Below are positions 12,383 through 24,690 of a DNA stretch of 64,000 nt, piece after piece. The DNA comes from Epiperipatus broadwayi (lineage: Eukaryota > Onychophora > Udeonychophora > Euonychophora > Peripatidae). The notes below the pieces were generated by a model, which worked only from the letters and a program-made list of their open reading frames with translations, was not told the origin of the DNA and made no database searches. The position numbers and the translations under genes are program-made. Location: NCBI GenBank assembly GCA_028023455.1, contig JAQFVV010006293.1:3705059-3769058 (forward strand), read 5' to 3'. Position 1 is the stretch's first letter, and every line of letters begins with the position of its first letter.

Positions 12383-13425
12383 GCCTTTAGCTGATTTTAT
12401 CAACTTGTATAAAGTCTGTGTAATTATTGTATTGGTCCATTATGTAAAAATCTGAGAAATTTTATTCATCAATTACATTTTTAGTATGTTTCTATTCATA
12501 AAATATTAATCTAAAATAAACAGAATTGTTTCAATTCAGCTTCTAAAAATTCAATAAATTTATATTCAAATTGGTTAACTGCAACGAAAAATTAAAAATA
12601 ATGTTAATAAGTGAAGAAAAATATAAGAAAAACATTTGAAAAATGGGCAGCGGTAAAACAAAAGAATTATATTTCAACCAATCATTATATGGAAGCTGAT
12701 GATTTTTTTTCGTTTCTTAGAAATTACGATCTCTGAATATTCATTTCTGTTGTCTTTTCTTCGTCTAAAATATTTTAAATAAAAATCTAAATCTAGACAC
12801 ATTATTAGTTAATATTCTATAAAAAATAATCATAAAATCCATAAATATTTATGTAATATAATTGCATTTTGTTTTTATCAACTGATGTCATTGATATGCA
12901 AATTGCAGTCAGTAGTGGTCAACATTATTCACTTGTCTTGAAGAGCGGTCAAGTATTGTTAACTTTGCCACAATTATTTTTCTTATAAAATTTAAAATTT
13001 TTCGAATCAAACTTTCGATAAATTAATGTAAAATCTTAATTATGAATGTAAAAAATTATGATAAATATATTTATTTAGCTTCAAAATCAATTACAAAAGC
13101 ATAAAAGGTTTTGATTTCTGACTTTGACATTTAGAAATGCCTGGAGAACAATGGCCGTGTTGACAGCCGTCCAACCAGAGAAAGGAGGCTGGGCTATATA
13201 CCAATACACTGCAGTGAAAATTGATTTTTTTAAAAAAAAAATTATAGCCAAATATGCATTTTTTTGAACTAAAATTTTAAATTTCGACTATAAAATAGAT
13301 GTAAAATGAAAAATATATGACCAAAATTGGCCGAGAGATGGTGCAGTTACGTTTAGTAACTGTAATAAACATGAATGAGATCTAAAACAGGATGGTTTCT
13401 AAACACAATTAACAGCTGACTGGTT
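12383..13425. mobile_element. 1.04-kb insertion of unknown type in RTE copy 2
   Basis: The RTE path stops after TTCTTCCGTGA and resumes at TTAAAGGATTGGATCATCAA, so the whole interval is extra. It contains no ORF of note. AGCTGATTTT near the left end and CAGCTGACTGG near the right end give a weak, unconvincing terminal match. Class unknown. Confidence 0.5.
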
Positions 13426-13477
13426 AAAGGATTGGATCATCAAAGTATAAATTCTAGATATTTTCATGTTCTGAAAA

Positions 13478-14290
13478 AACAGGCAAAACTCTCTGTACGT
13501 ATTGCCACTCAGTGTAGGCCAGAGTAATCAATGGATGCCAGAAGGCTTGTGCATAAAATCCCCATCTAGTGCCTACTCATCCAATATCCCCAGACTAGTT
13601 TCTGGCTACTGGCCTTTGTCAGTGAGGAGCCTTGGATCTGAGAGCATTGCACCTAGATCTTAGGATCTTATGCAATCCTCCAGTAGCCACCTTTTATCTC
13701 TACTTAACTACAAAACTATGAGTCTTAAATTGAAAACACTACAATATTTTCAATTCAAGCTCATTAGCTTATATAGTCATATAGGTCTGAACTCAGTTCA
13801 GTACCTATACATTTTGGTGACTTTGGTTTCTTTAATAACCATAGCCAACAAGCCTTCTGGCATCCATTGATTATTCTGGCTTGCATTGAGTGGCAGTACA
13901 TATAGAGAATTTTGCCTGTTTTAATAACAGTTATAAGCAAGCATAAGAAATGGTGATCATGTGATGTTTATTGGCTTAAAACCAATTCTGCCTAGTAGGA
14001 TAGTGGTGGCTATAGTTATTAAAGAACCAAAATCACCAAAATGTATAGGTACTGAACTGAGTTCAGACCTATATGATTATATAAGTTAATGAGCTTGGAT
14101 TGAAAATATTATAGTGTTTTCAATTTAAGTCTCATAGTTTTGTAATTAAGTAGAGATAAAAGGTGACTGCTGGACGGTGGCATTAGATCCTAGATGGGGA
14201 TTTTATGCACAGGCCTTCTGCCATCCATTGATTACTCTGGTTTGCATTGAGTGGCAATATGTATAGAGAGTTTTACCTGTTTTAATAAAA
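13478..14290. mobile_element. Foldback element, second member of the 11.3-kb family
   Basis: The ends are inverted: 'AACAGGCAAAACTCTCTGTA' at about 13480 and its near complement ending at about 14285. The arms share with the 11.3-kb element the blocks 'GCCAGAAGGCTTGTGCATAA', 'CTCATCCAATATCCCCAGAC' and 'CAGTGAGGAGCCTTGGATCT'. An inner complementary end near 13850-13922 splits it into two halves, again nested. It interrupts RTE copy 2 exactly at GTTCTGAAAA / CATTGAGAAGG. Confidence 0.7.
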
Positions 14291-14610
14291 TAGCATTGAG
14301 AAGGTTGTATGACGGCTGATTTCAGATCTCCGAAACTTTTTACAGCAGTGCTGCAAGAACTATTTTTGGGATTAAAATGGGAAACTAAAGTAATAAAAGT
14401 AATTACTGTCATTTAGATTTTGCAGATGATGTTGTTTTTGCAAATAATTATTTAGAGCTTCAGGAAATGTTACAAGAATTATCAGATGAAAGTAAAAAAG
14501 TAGGACTAAATTTAAAGATAAAGGTTAAAAAGATTAAAGTAATGCTCAGTGGATTTATTTTGAAAGTTTCATAATGATGAGTTAGAAGTAGTTAACTACA
14601 AATATCTTGA

Positions 14611-17004
14611 TATTATTGCCATTGAAACGATAACTTTCCAAGCCCTTATCGTTTCACCATCAAACCTAATCACACGCTCATCTGTGCTAAGTTCAAACCT
14701 ATTTAATGTTAATAATTTTAAAATTAGTTCATGTCTGTCTAAGCAGTATTATATATTTACGTGCAAACCAACGCTATAATTAGAAAGGATTAGGAAAATT
14801 ATAGCGTACTAAATTCACTTAATATTTCTAAAAATGTTTGTTCTATTATTTAAGTTAGAAGTAAATTATTAATTTTGTTGTTAATAATGTAAATTCGTAT
14901 GTGGATATATAATCTGTGCTATATAGAAGGAAGGCATGATTTTAAAATATGTAAAAGCCGTTATCTAAAAATAATATTAAATGTTTCTTTAAAAATCTGT
15001 TAAAAGATTTCTTGTTTTAAATGTATTTTAGGGAAAAAGTTTCTCGAAATATATTTAAAAATTATAGCAAAATATGTTTGTAAATTATTTAAAAAAATAT
15101 GTTAAAAAGGTTTTCGTTTTAAAAAAAATATTAAAAAGTTGTTTTTAATAAAAGTTTCTTATTTTATGTAAGATTAAAAATAAAAGCTGGTCAAGTAATT
15201 AAAAAGATTTTTGGTTGTAAACAAGTGTCATTAATGACCACACCTGGAATCTGTAAAAGTAAAATTAGTTCAAAATTTGCTAATTAAAATCTCCTTAGAT
15301 GAGATAAAGTTATTTTTAAAATCTAAATTGGACATTGTTTGCAATGAAAAATCTTAAAATTATAATAGCTTAGGGAATGCTTCTAACATTCCATAAGTTA
15401 TCCAAGATTTAAAAATCTGGATTATAAATTTGATATTTAATTAAATTCTTGAGTTAATGAGTCTTGAGGTGATAGATTCTGATAATGTAAGTGCTTGAGA
15501 AAACCTATAAATACTCTGTATTTTTAAACGAAAACAACCATATTTTTAGAGAGAATTGCAGCCAGTCTCCACATTGTTTAATATGTCCGGCTAAAAGCGG
15601 GCATTTCTTTGCTGTTACCCCGCGGGGAGAACGGGGATTTCTCTCGTTGCAATACCTGAACCACCATCATGCTGCTAGCAGAGACAAGCCTAACAGAACG
15701 GGAAAGATGATGCCACCAGCCGCCCCAGTCAAACTCACCAAACCTACAGCCAAGAACCAGCAATCATCAGTTGGTCCAGATTACCATCTCTACACATATA
15801 TGCTACAAGTGCTCAGATATATATTAAGATAGCAAATCCTACTTTAATGGACAGGCTTCAATCCACTCCACACTGCAACTCTTCAACCGTCCATCCAATT
15901 GAAAATCTGATGATGGAACGCTCAAAGGCCACCCTGAGGCCGAGATTATTGTCACACCCATGTTGACCTAAGGTCAATCTGACCCCACATGTACAGGACA
16001 TAATCCATTAAATACATATGCAAGGGATAGGCAGACATCTCTAATATGTAATAGCTGAAATACACAGGGTTATATATACCTGTGTCTATATATGTAATAG
16101 ACAGGGTATGAGCACATACTTTCAGCTATTACATATTAGAGATGTCTGCCTATCCCTTGCATATGTATTTAATGGATTATGTCCTGTACATGTGGGGTCA
16201 GATTGACCTTAGGTCAACATGGATGTGACAATAATCTCGGCCTCAGGGTGGCCTTTGAGCGTTCCATCATCAGATTTTCAATTGGATGGATGGTTGAAGA
16301 GTTGCAGTGTGGAGTGGATTGAAGCCTGTCCATTAAAGTAGGAGGATTTGCTATCTTAATATATATCTGAGCACTTGTAGCATATATGTGTAGAGATGGT
16401 AATCTGGACCAACTGATGATTGCTGGTTTAGCATGAAATACATGTATTGGTGATTATTTATCTTTTCAACATATGTGTGTTCAAGTGTATCAGTGTTATG
16501 AGATAGTGTGGAGAGTGGTGGGTCATGTGAAAGTCTGTGCTCATACCCTGTCTATTACATATATAGACAGGTATATATAAGCCTGTGTATTTCAGCTATT
16601 ATATATAAGAATTGTAAATAACTGTATAATTTAGTGTATTTCGTTCTCTGTCTCGTTATTGATCTAATTCAATCCAATTCTAATTATGATTTACAACCTA
16701 TATATGTGAAAACTATGCATTAATAATCCGTTAAATTAGTGATATATTTTAGACAATTAAGAACCTTTTTTTTATTTATCAGAGTCTTACTGCGTCTCCC
16801 TGACCTATGTCAGCCGTGAATAAAGGAGTATACTATGTGTAATTTCAAGGTGGTCATTCGTAGGGTCTTGAGTCTTGGAATACTGGCTTACGAGTTGAAG
16901 TGTGGTCGGACTTGGGATGTCAATCCTAATCTGGTCAGCTTCAGTCTCTTTTGCTTGGATTCTGAATTCTGTTATGCGAATGTACAAACTTAACCATTAC
17001 ACTA
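14611..17004. mobile_element. 2.4-kb insertion in RTE copy 2 carrying a long inverted repeat
   Basis: The RTE path breaks after CTACAAATATCTTG and resumes at ATAGATGGAAACATGGATGA. The insert begins with a short inverted motif (GAAACGATAAC ... TTATCGTTTC) and contains the 300-bp palindrome described separately. A 113-codon frame (15491-15832) runs into the left palindrome arm and matches no family I recognise. The right part (16770-17000) is less AT-rich and unassigned. Confidence 0.5.
15756..16427. repeat. Long inverted repeat, ~305-bp arms, 59-bp spacer
   Basis: The left arm 15756-16060 and right arm 16120-16427 are near-perfect reverse complements; the differences are mostly single bases plus one 3-base indel near 16340. 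The spacer 16061-16119 has its own reverse complement displaced to about 16538-16600, outside the palindrome. There is no protein-coding signal in the arms. Confidence 0.9.
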
Positions 17005-17540
17005 TAGATGGAAACATGGATGAATTACTCAAAGAATTAATCTTGTTGGAGTTCTTTTGGTAGCAATAATTTCATATTAAAAGGAAATAGCCTATTTTTG
17101 AAAATGAAGGTTTTTAATAAATGTGTTTTCCCAGTTCTTATGTATGGATCCAAGACTTGGGCACTTACTAGAAGAGCAATACAGAGACTTCAGACCATTC
17201 AACAAATTTGGGAGAAAGGCATGTTTGGTGTAAACAAGAAGAGATTGAAAATAAAATGTATGAGTGAGAGAACAAACATCATTAAAAGAATTAAGAGATT
17301 GAAGTGCATTTAGGCTGGATATATTGTTAGAAAGGATAATGAATGGATAGTTGAAATCTTAAAATGGCTTCGAAGAGATTGTAAAAGACCTAGAAAGAGA
17401 TCACATGTGAGATGGATGATCAAAATAAGAAAGTATGTTGGGTTGATGTGGATAAGAGAGGCTAAAGAATGGGGAAAATGGATTGAACTTGGAAAGACCT
17501 TCATCCTGCAATAGATCGATAATGGTTGAAAATGATGATG

Positions 17541-20057
17541 ATAATTTTTTTATTTATATTCCTAGGCTAAATTATGAATAGCCAACATATGTACTAATTA
17601 TTGTTATTTTATTAGTTCATTAAGTGAGTATTATTTAATTAGTAGTATTTTTTTTATTTTCAGTGCTCCAAAGTCTTTCTTAGATCTGGATCTCTTGTTT
17701 CTATGCTGAATTTAGCTTATCTGCATATCATTAATGATGAGTCTATAGTTATTTGCCTATTTGGAGGTACAAGCTGGTTATCTCCATTAAATAAAATTAG
17801 CTTCTCAATGTGAATCATAATTTAGTTATTGCATTTGGGATCTGAATATTCAGTTTGTACATTGAAACTGTGAAACATGCTGTATCACGACATTAAATAT
17901 ATGCTATTTAAAAAGTTGTAAATAAAGAAAATAAAAATGAACGGAAACACAAACAATAACAAATAATTGTAAATTTAATACATTTTACAATATGCGAGCA
18001 GTCCCTATAAGTGATCACATTTAAAAAAATAAAAATTTGTAAGTAAATTTTACAATATTATTTTTTTTCTCAGAGGCCATACATGATCATATTTACTAAT
18101 AAATTTTTTCCATTTATGTTGAAAGCATATACATTCTACTTTTTCTTTATTATCCTTTTCTAATATTACTATGCAATATTTCATATAATAAAATGTTTTC
18201 TAAGTGTAATGCTAAACGTTTTGCAAAATTTAAGAACATAGTTAAAGTTTAGAGAGATAATAGTTCTTGATAAAAAAACTTATGTTTCTATAAGAGAAAA
18301 AAGTTATTGAAAAACAGAAAAGAAAAACATTGTCTAGAGCATATTCAATTGTAATGAAAGTTAGACATTTCACATTTCATTTTTATTTAAAAAATAAACG
18401 TACTACAATAAATTTTTTTTTAGTGAATGAATGAGTGAACACATACTCAGTAAAATAAATGTAAATGTGTCTCTGCAATTTATTATATATAATAATTATT
18501 ATTTCTTTTAAATTTTATTTATACTATAATTTTAATTTATATATGCATGCTATAGATATAAAAAAGCATTGTGCATACTGGAAGTTCAGTAATCAATATA
18601 TTTCTATTTTAATCAAAGTTTATCAATAAAATATATGTGATTAAATATATATATAATTAAGTTTTACAATATGAGAGGGCTTGGAACAAAATATAGCTGA
18701 TATTGCAGCTCCATTGTATAGCACATTAATGTGTCATAATGAAGATAATTTTTAATTTTACAAGTTTACATCGTTTTCTATTAGTGTTACTTTTGGATGA
18801 CTGATAGATTAAAAACTATATACATTATAGAGACACAATTTTTTTTATTTTATTTTTTTGATTTTATTAAAACTTCAAATAAAAGAAAATATATATATTT
18901 TTTTTAGAGTAATTTTCTATTACTTAGTCATGTTCTGTTTTTAAAGCATAAAGTTTAATTTGAAAGCTTGTTCTTAAATTAATAGTTTTTAGTGGAAAAC
19001 AATATTTTAGATATTATATTTACATGTTTGAAAGCTATTAAATTAGATAAAAGCAAAGCAAAAATTAAACTTTGTATGTAATTAAAAGGCATTGTTAAAA
19101 AGAGTAATTTTAGAAACAAAGTTTAAATAAAGCTTTCAGTGATTGTCCACAATTAAAAGCAAAATAGAAAATGTTTTTTTATGTGATTAAAGAAATATAT
19201 AAATAAGCTTTACAAAAGCCAGAAATAATGTTAATTAGGAGGAAAATATTTCAGATAACAAAAGGAATTTAATTAATGTAAAGGCTGAACACTTTATATA
19301 ATTAATTAAGTTATATTATAATTAGATTTGTTAATGGCTTAAGATGTTTACACTCAATGTCTTTGGATAAAGTACTTTAGAAAGGACAAACAAACAAATT
19401 TAATAAACAAACAAATTAAGCCAATATATAAACTGTTCAAACAAAAATAGTCTTTTTTCTTTTTGAAAGAATCGATATCTGTAAAACAGATAATGGTTGA
19501 AGCAATGATAGTAATCATCAAGGAACATCTCTTAGGGAATTAGGTCCTGTATGTTAATATACCCATTTGGGAGTTAAATAAATTGTTGCAGCCTTCTTTA
19601 TAATCTTAATATGCCTCAAGGATTTAAAGAAAATATTAACTTATATGTAATTAATGCAGAGTTATTTAAATCTAATTTGATATATATTTAAATGATGGTA
19701 TATATATATATTGTGAAATAAATATTAAACTAATATATATATATATAGTTTTTTTGCCATTAGTTTATTGTGTCTTATATTTAAATTATTTTCATTTAGT
19801 TTATTTATTAATCTGCCTCCTAGAATAATTAGTTTTTTTAAAGAATCAGTAAAACATAGTAATGTTATGAAGTAGTTTATGTATAACTTTTTAGTATTAG
19901 ATTTATTTATTTTTTTATGTGAAATGTATAAGTTAAAATATTTTATTTGACAGGAGATTTTTTTTATAAATTCCTAATCACATTAGTATGTAATATTTTT
20001 ATTTCTATATGAAATCATTATTATTATAAAGTAAATATATTCTTTTTTTTTAAATAG
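17541..20057 (+). other. Remainder of the reductase intron
   Basis: Very AT-rich with homopolymer and TA tracts. No repeat family or coding segment recognised. It ends in a polypyrimidine tract and acceptor (TTTTTTTTTAAATAG) at 20057. Confidence 0.5.
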
Positions 20058-20218
20058 GATTCAATCATGTTTTGCCATATTTTTATGTCACTTACTTTCT
20101 CATATTAATTATTCATCGAGCTTTAAGAGATGAGAGGCAATGTAAGAAAAAATATGGTTTGGCCTGGGATCGCTATTGTGAACATGTCAAATATCGTATC
20201 ATTCCTTTTGTATTTTGA
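20058..20218 (+). CDS. Delta(14)-sterol reductase / lamin B receptor family, terminal exon
   Basis: It reads [20 protein letters not shown], then '[20 protein letters not shown]', then [12 protein letters not shown] and TGA. This is the canonical C-terminus of the ERG4/ERG24 family: last membrane segment, the H-R-x-x-R-D-E cofactor-contact region, the K-Y-G-x-x-W motif and a hydrophobic end. Joined to the exon at 7160-7282 it gives 94 uninterrupted residues (40 plus the split glycine plus 53) with no gap against the family pattern, so the gene looks intact here. A working C14-reductase would act in sterol synthesis in the ER; an LBR would act at the nuclear envelope. The C-terminal domain alone cannot decide. 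Confidence 0.95.
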
Positions 20219-22924
20219 ATCACTGCTTATTTGGATACGTTGCAATGTTTTAAATATCAACTTATCCTAAACTTCATTTGAAAAACTGTCTAAACAGAAA
20301 ATAATTGATAAAAGAAACATTTTTATATAGATATTTTTTTTTTTTTAAATAAGTAAAAAACTAAAATAAAATGGCTAAGAAAAAAGAAATGATTTGAAGT
20401 ATTTTTATAAAGAAAGCTTTATTTCTGCTGTATATAAGATTGCTAATTTTTTAAAATATATATATATTTCATGATAAATATTAATATAAACTATGAATTT
20501 TATATTTTAAATATTAAAAACTAAAGAAATGAATAAAATATTATTCATAATAATAATAAATTTTTTTTTAAAAAAAAAAACTTAACTATTTATACCAAAA
20601 AGAAAAAAAAAATTGAACAGTATTTGTTTTTAGAATCATGTTAGCATGGTTTTTGTTTTTCTAAAGAAAAAAAAAATGCACATTTGATCAAAGTTTAATA
20701 TTTTTATTTGTACAATTTGAAAATGAAATACAAGGATTAGAGTTCCTACTGGCTTAAAATTTGCTCAAATGTTGAGAAGTTGATTATCATTAAAAAAATT
20801 TGAAACATATTTCAAATCATTCCTTTTTTTAATATATTGTAGCTTTTTTATAGTATTGTTTACATGGACATTTTTTTTTTAAAACAGAAAATACCCTATT
20901 CCTGTAAATTAAACTTATTATCTCATCTCATTGTTCATATGTAAAATCTTTTTTTTTGTGCTTGTCTTTGTGGTTTTTTTTTGTTTCTGTTAAGTTTTTT
21001 TTTTATTTTGCCCTCCATTTTTTTTTCATTTAATGTGTTTTAGTCATTTTATGTAGTGTTTTAATAAAAGAAGACACATATTTTACCATATTTTTTAAAG
21101 AAATATGTTGAATAACTATATTTATTGCAAAATAATACGTAGAGGTACATAAGTTAAATAGAAATTGTATTCTGTTAACATTTTCTATTACAATTTGAAA
21201 TATTTTAAAATCTAAAATACTGTATGTATATGAAGTTTTGTAATTGATTTTAGATATATTCTGTATTTTTCAAATCAGTAAATATCATTTAAAAAAAGAA
21301 AAATCATGAAAGTTATTTAAATATAAATAAAATTTAAAAATTGAAATTACATAAAAAAAAGTTTTTCATTAAAAAATTTATTGCATAATTTTTATTCAAA
21401 ATGTCGATTATATAGAAATATACACATAAATATTTGATACAAGCAGACTTATACACTACATGCTTTTCAAATAGAAATTATATCACAAGTAAATTTTTTT
21501 TAGTACAACTTACTACTATATATATAAAATATCAGAATTAAACTTTTATATTACAATTTAATATTCATGTATTTGTCACAGTGATTTGGGAAACCAGTGG
21601 AAATATGGTCATTCATTTTTATTTCATATGAATAAGTATCCTACATTATTAATGGATTTTTTATTCCTAGACTTAAAAATAGTTTTAATAATTTGATGAC
21701 TTAAGATTGTAATAATAATTATAATTATTATTTTTATTTACATTAATTATATTATTTCCACCATTTCATAGATAACATATGGACTGAAATTCTAATGTCT
21801 AATAGGGACTTTTATTTCAGTAATGAAACAATTATTTTTGTAATATGTATTATGCATAAGTATTGTCACTAATAATATTAATAAAAAAACATTTTGTTAT
21901 TTTGCAATGAAATATTTGAAAAACTACTTAGAATCATTCTGCAATCCTTCCATAACACTTTGTTAGAGAAAGAAATAGTAAAAATTAGAGCTAATCCATT
22001 ATATATATATATTTTATTAATATATATTTAATTTTTTTTAAAGTAAACTTAACCAAATGACCTTGTAGATATTTCATTTATATTTATTGGGAATTCCTTA
22101 AATAGATCATTTTTATTTTTGTATTTTAAATATTCATTTGTTTGGTTTTTTTGAAGGGGAAAAAAAATTCCTGATTTGTTTTCTAAATGTTTAATAAAAA
22201 TATTTTTAAACCTTTAAAAAAAAATATTTTTTCACTGTTTATATAAAAAAAAAAAACACATTGAAAGTATATTCGATTACCTTCAGTTTATGTGTGTTAT
22301 AAAAGGTTTCATATTTCACTCATGTTAGAAAAGTTTTTTTTTATTAATAAAACTCAATTTTATTATTTTTAAGTCTTGTTTCTTTTTTTTATATATATAT
22401 ATTAGCAATTACAACTTATAAGTTATATTGAAACATTTATTGGTGTGAAATTAGATAGTGTTCAGTTCCTATAAGAGTATATATATCATCTTCAACAAAG
22501 ATGAAGATTGTATCTTATTACAATTGCATTTTTTTTTTTTTTTTATAATTATTGTATCAACATTTATCTTGATCAGCAGTAGATGGTTAGCTAGGGACTA
22601 AATATGAATCTTTTGTGATTAAATAATTTTCAAGATTTTACCTAGGTAGATTTGATCTCAAATGATATTTCTAGTAGTAATAAACTTATCATGACTAACA
22701 GACTTAATATATTCAGATATTTATTTTTATATATCTGCAGTAACCTGTAAATTGAGATTACTTTTTTAAAAGAAATGTATTTTTAATTGTTTATAGGCCT
22801 CAAACATTTATTAAACTTGTATTTTAATTCAGTTTGAATTGTTTATGTACATATTTTCTACATTTTTAAAAGATTAGAGTTGAAAACTATAAAAATACAG
22901 TAAAAGCTAATATTCGTTAAAAAT
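20219..22924. other. 3' untranslated and convergent intergenic sequence
   Basis: Extremely AT-rich, with many T-runs and TA tracts. No coding segment or named repeat seen. Confidence 0.5.
20365..20370 (+). promoter_or_regulatory. Candidate poly(A) signal of the reductase gene
   Basis: AATAAA 147 bases after the stop codon. Other AATAAA copies follow in this AT-rich flank, so the choice is not certain. Confidence 0.35.
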
Positions 22925-23474
22925 ATATATATATATTCACCATCATCATTTTCAAACATTATCAGACTATGATAAGTTGAACATTTTTCTGAATTTAATC
23001 CACTTTTTTAAGCTTTAACCTTTTTTTTCATTTTACTTAACATCCATCTCATTTGGAGTCTTTTTTTAGATCAATCTTTTATTATCCAGTTTGAGACTAA
23101 TTATTATAATCTGTTGTCTTTTCTAATGGTAAATTCAATCTAGTTCTATTTCAGCATTTTTTCCAATGATATCAGTAATATCTGTTTGTTCTTTTAACTA
23201 TATATTTATCATTAAATCCTGTCTTGTTTATTTGCAACATACATATTACTAAAAGTACTCCAAGTGATATTTTTTTGCATTATGTCTTTATCTATATTCA
23301 TCAACTGAACAAAATATTTATAGTTATTAATTTATTTTCTGTTTTTGAAAAGTCATGTCTGTTAAACATTCATCTTTAATTCTATTTTGTTATTTTCATC
23401 ACATAACATTTCCAAAGGCTACGAATCATTATTTAATCCAGAAAATATTTTTAAAATTACTATAAAAATGTGAT

Positions 23475-23785
23475 ATGTTGGACTATTTCTATCATTTATG
23501 AGTGAATGTTGAATGTATAGAAAATTTTAAACTTTATTTAAACTTTCCAAATACAACTTGTTAGTAATAACACCCAAATAGACAATACATGTTAATAATT
23601 ATACAATGTTTCGAGGAGTATTATTCTCCACTCTTCTTCAGGTGTTACTGGCCTATATGCACAGTGACAATATCCGCTTAGAAGTTGAACTCGCACCTTT
23701 AGATTCTTGAATATCAAATTTAAGGCAAACACTTTTGAAAGGATAAAATCACTATCTTTCATTTTTATTAATGTTAATTTTTTTT
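23475..23785 (-). mobile_element. Penelope-like element terminal fragment
   Basis: A non-coding fragment inserted in RTE copy 4. The minus strand carries 'CCTGAAGAAGAGTGG' and later 'CTCGAAACATTG', the pattern found in Penelope-like terminal repeats. No RT or endonuclease sequence is present. Confidence 0.55.
23563..23650 (-). ncRNA. Hammerhead ribozyme-like motif (type I layout)
   Basis: On the minus strand the order is: GTAACAC, core CTGAAGA (23641-23635), a hairpin GTGGAG...CTCCTC as stem II, core GAAAC (about 23612-23608), a loop closed by ACA/TGT as stem III, the cleavage-type triplet GTC, then GGGTGTTA, which can pair with TAACAC as stem I. The three invariant blocks CUGANGA, GAAA and GUC are all present. 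Weak points are a U-U mismatch in stem II and about six unpaired bases between GUC and the stem I partner. Penelope-like elements are known to carry such motifs. Self-cleavage is not shown. Confidence 0.5.
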
Positions 23786-24690
23786 AATGAAATCATTTAA
23801 TTTTAATTATTGCTGCTAAAAATATGATAGTACTCTTTCTTTTCTTGTTCTTAAACTTTAATCACCATGGAAATGTTTGTAGAATCAAATGTCAATTATA
23901 ATTACAAATCTAATGCAAAACAGCAAGACAAACTGATCCTTTTTATAATTTTTCTTAATACTTACATGCTACTTATGTGTCATAAACACTTAATCTAGCT
24001 TGTTTTTTGTTTGGTTTGAATCTAAAGTTTTTTGTAAAATCATTTACTAAAATGTTTAACTAAACATTAATGATTTTAGTAAAGATAGAATTGATATATG
24101 ACTAATGTCTAATTTCTAATATTTTTTTTCATTCTTTTAAAACATTAATATTATTTGCAATTTTTTTTTTTCAACTGATATATTTCTATTATTTAAACAT
24201 TTATTTTGTAGCTTTTGCCAGCAATTTCTCTATTTTTTTCATCTGTTTAAATAATAACAATTTTGTTATTTGTGAAGCTTTTCCATTTGTTATAGAATTA
24301 ATATTATTTATTACTGTTTCACTAAAAGTATTTGGTATTTCTAAAGAAATCATAATACTAGATTCATATTGCTTTCTTGTAATTTATTATTGCACAGCTT
24401 TTTTCTTTTTGTAAAATTCTTCCATACATTTTATAATATTCTAATTTTTTTTTTTTTGTTAGTACAAAAATTGTATCATCTTTTCTTATTGCTGAAATAA
24501 GTTCAAATATCATAATGGTTATGTCTTTCAGATCTTTGTTCTTTTTTTATAATTTTCTTTGCTATTTATCAAATATATTTCTGTATACCATCATTAATTC
24601 TTTTGTACAGCTTTACAGATTCTAAATATTCAATTCTAAATGCATAATTTTAAATATTTTCATGTTTATTCTTTTTTTTCATAAATTGTC

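Larger units (their letters stand above)
10254..17540 (+). mobile_element. RTE-clade retrotransposon copy 2, split by nested insertions
   Basis: One LINE can be traced through six collinear pieces. 10254-10860: AP-endonuclease C-terminal part with 'YGNRNERGHRLVEF' and 'GSDHHLVRCK'. 10861-11328: linker and start of RT. 12046-12382: RT fingers to 'EKAF'. 13426-13477: 'LDHQ' region. 14291-14610: FADD region (ADDVVFAN). 17005-17540: C-terminal region with 'FPVLMYGSKTWALTRRAIQ' and a GATGATGATGATAA tail. Between pieces lie four later insertions that interrupt the coding path almost base by base when compared with copy 3. The copy is dead (frameshifts, stops) but is the only one here retaining endonuclease sequence. 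Confidence 0.85.
22925..24690 (-). mobile_element. RTE-clade retrotransposon copy 4, highly degraded
   Basis: Reading the minus strand, the tail (CATCATCATTTTCAAACATT on +, near 22940) and blocks such as GGAAATGTTTGTAGAATCAAATG (23869-23891 on +, the 'EKAFDSI' region) and TATTTTCATGTTTATTC (24655 on +) align in order with copies 1-3. No open frame survives. It is interrupted at about 23475-23785 by Penelope-like terminal sequence. Confidence 0.7.

Noticed and set aside
15491-15832. 113-codon frame with CSQSPHCLIC and a proline-rich segment
   Set aside because: It runs into a palindrome arm of a transposable insert and has no recognisable domain; not supported as a gene.
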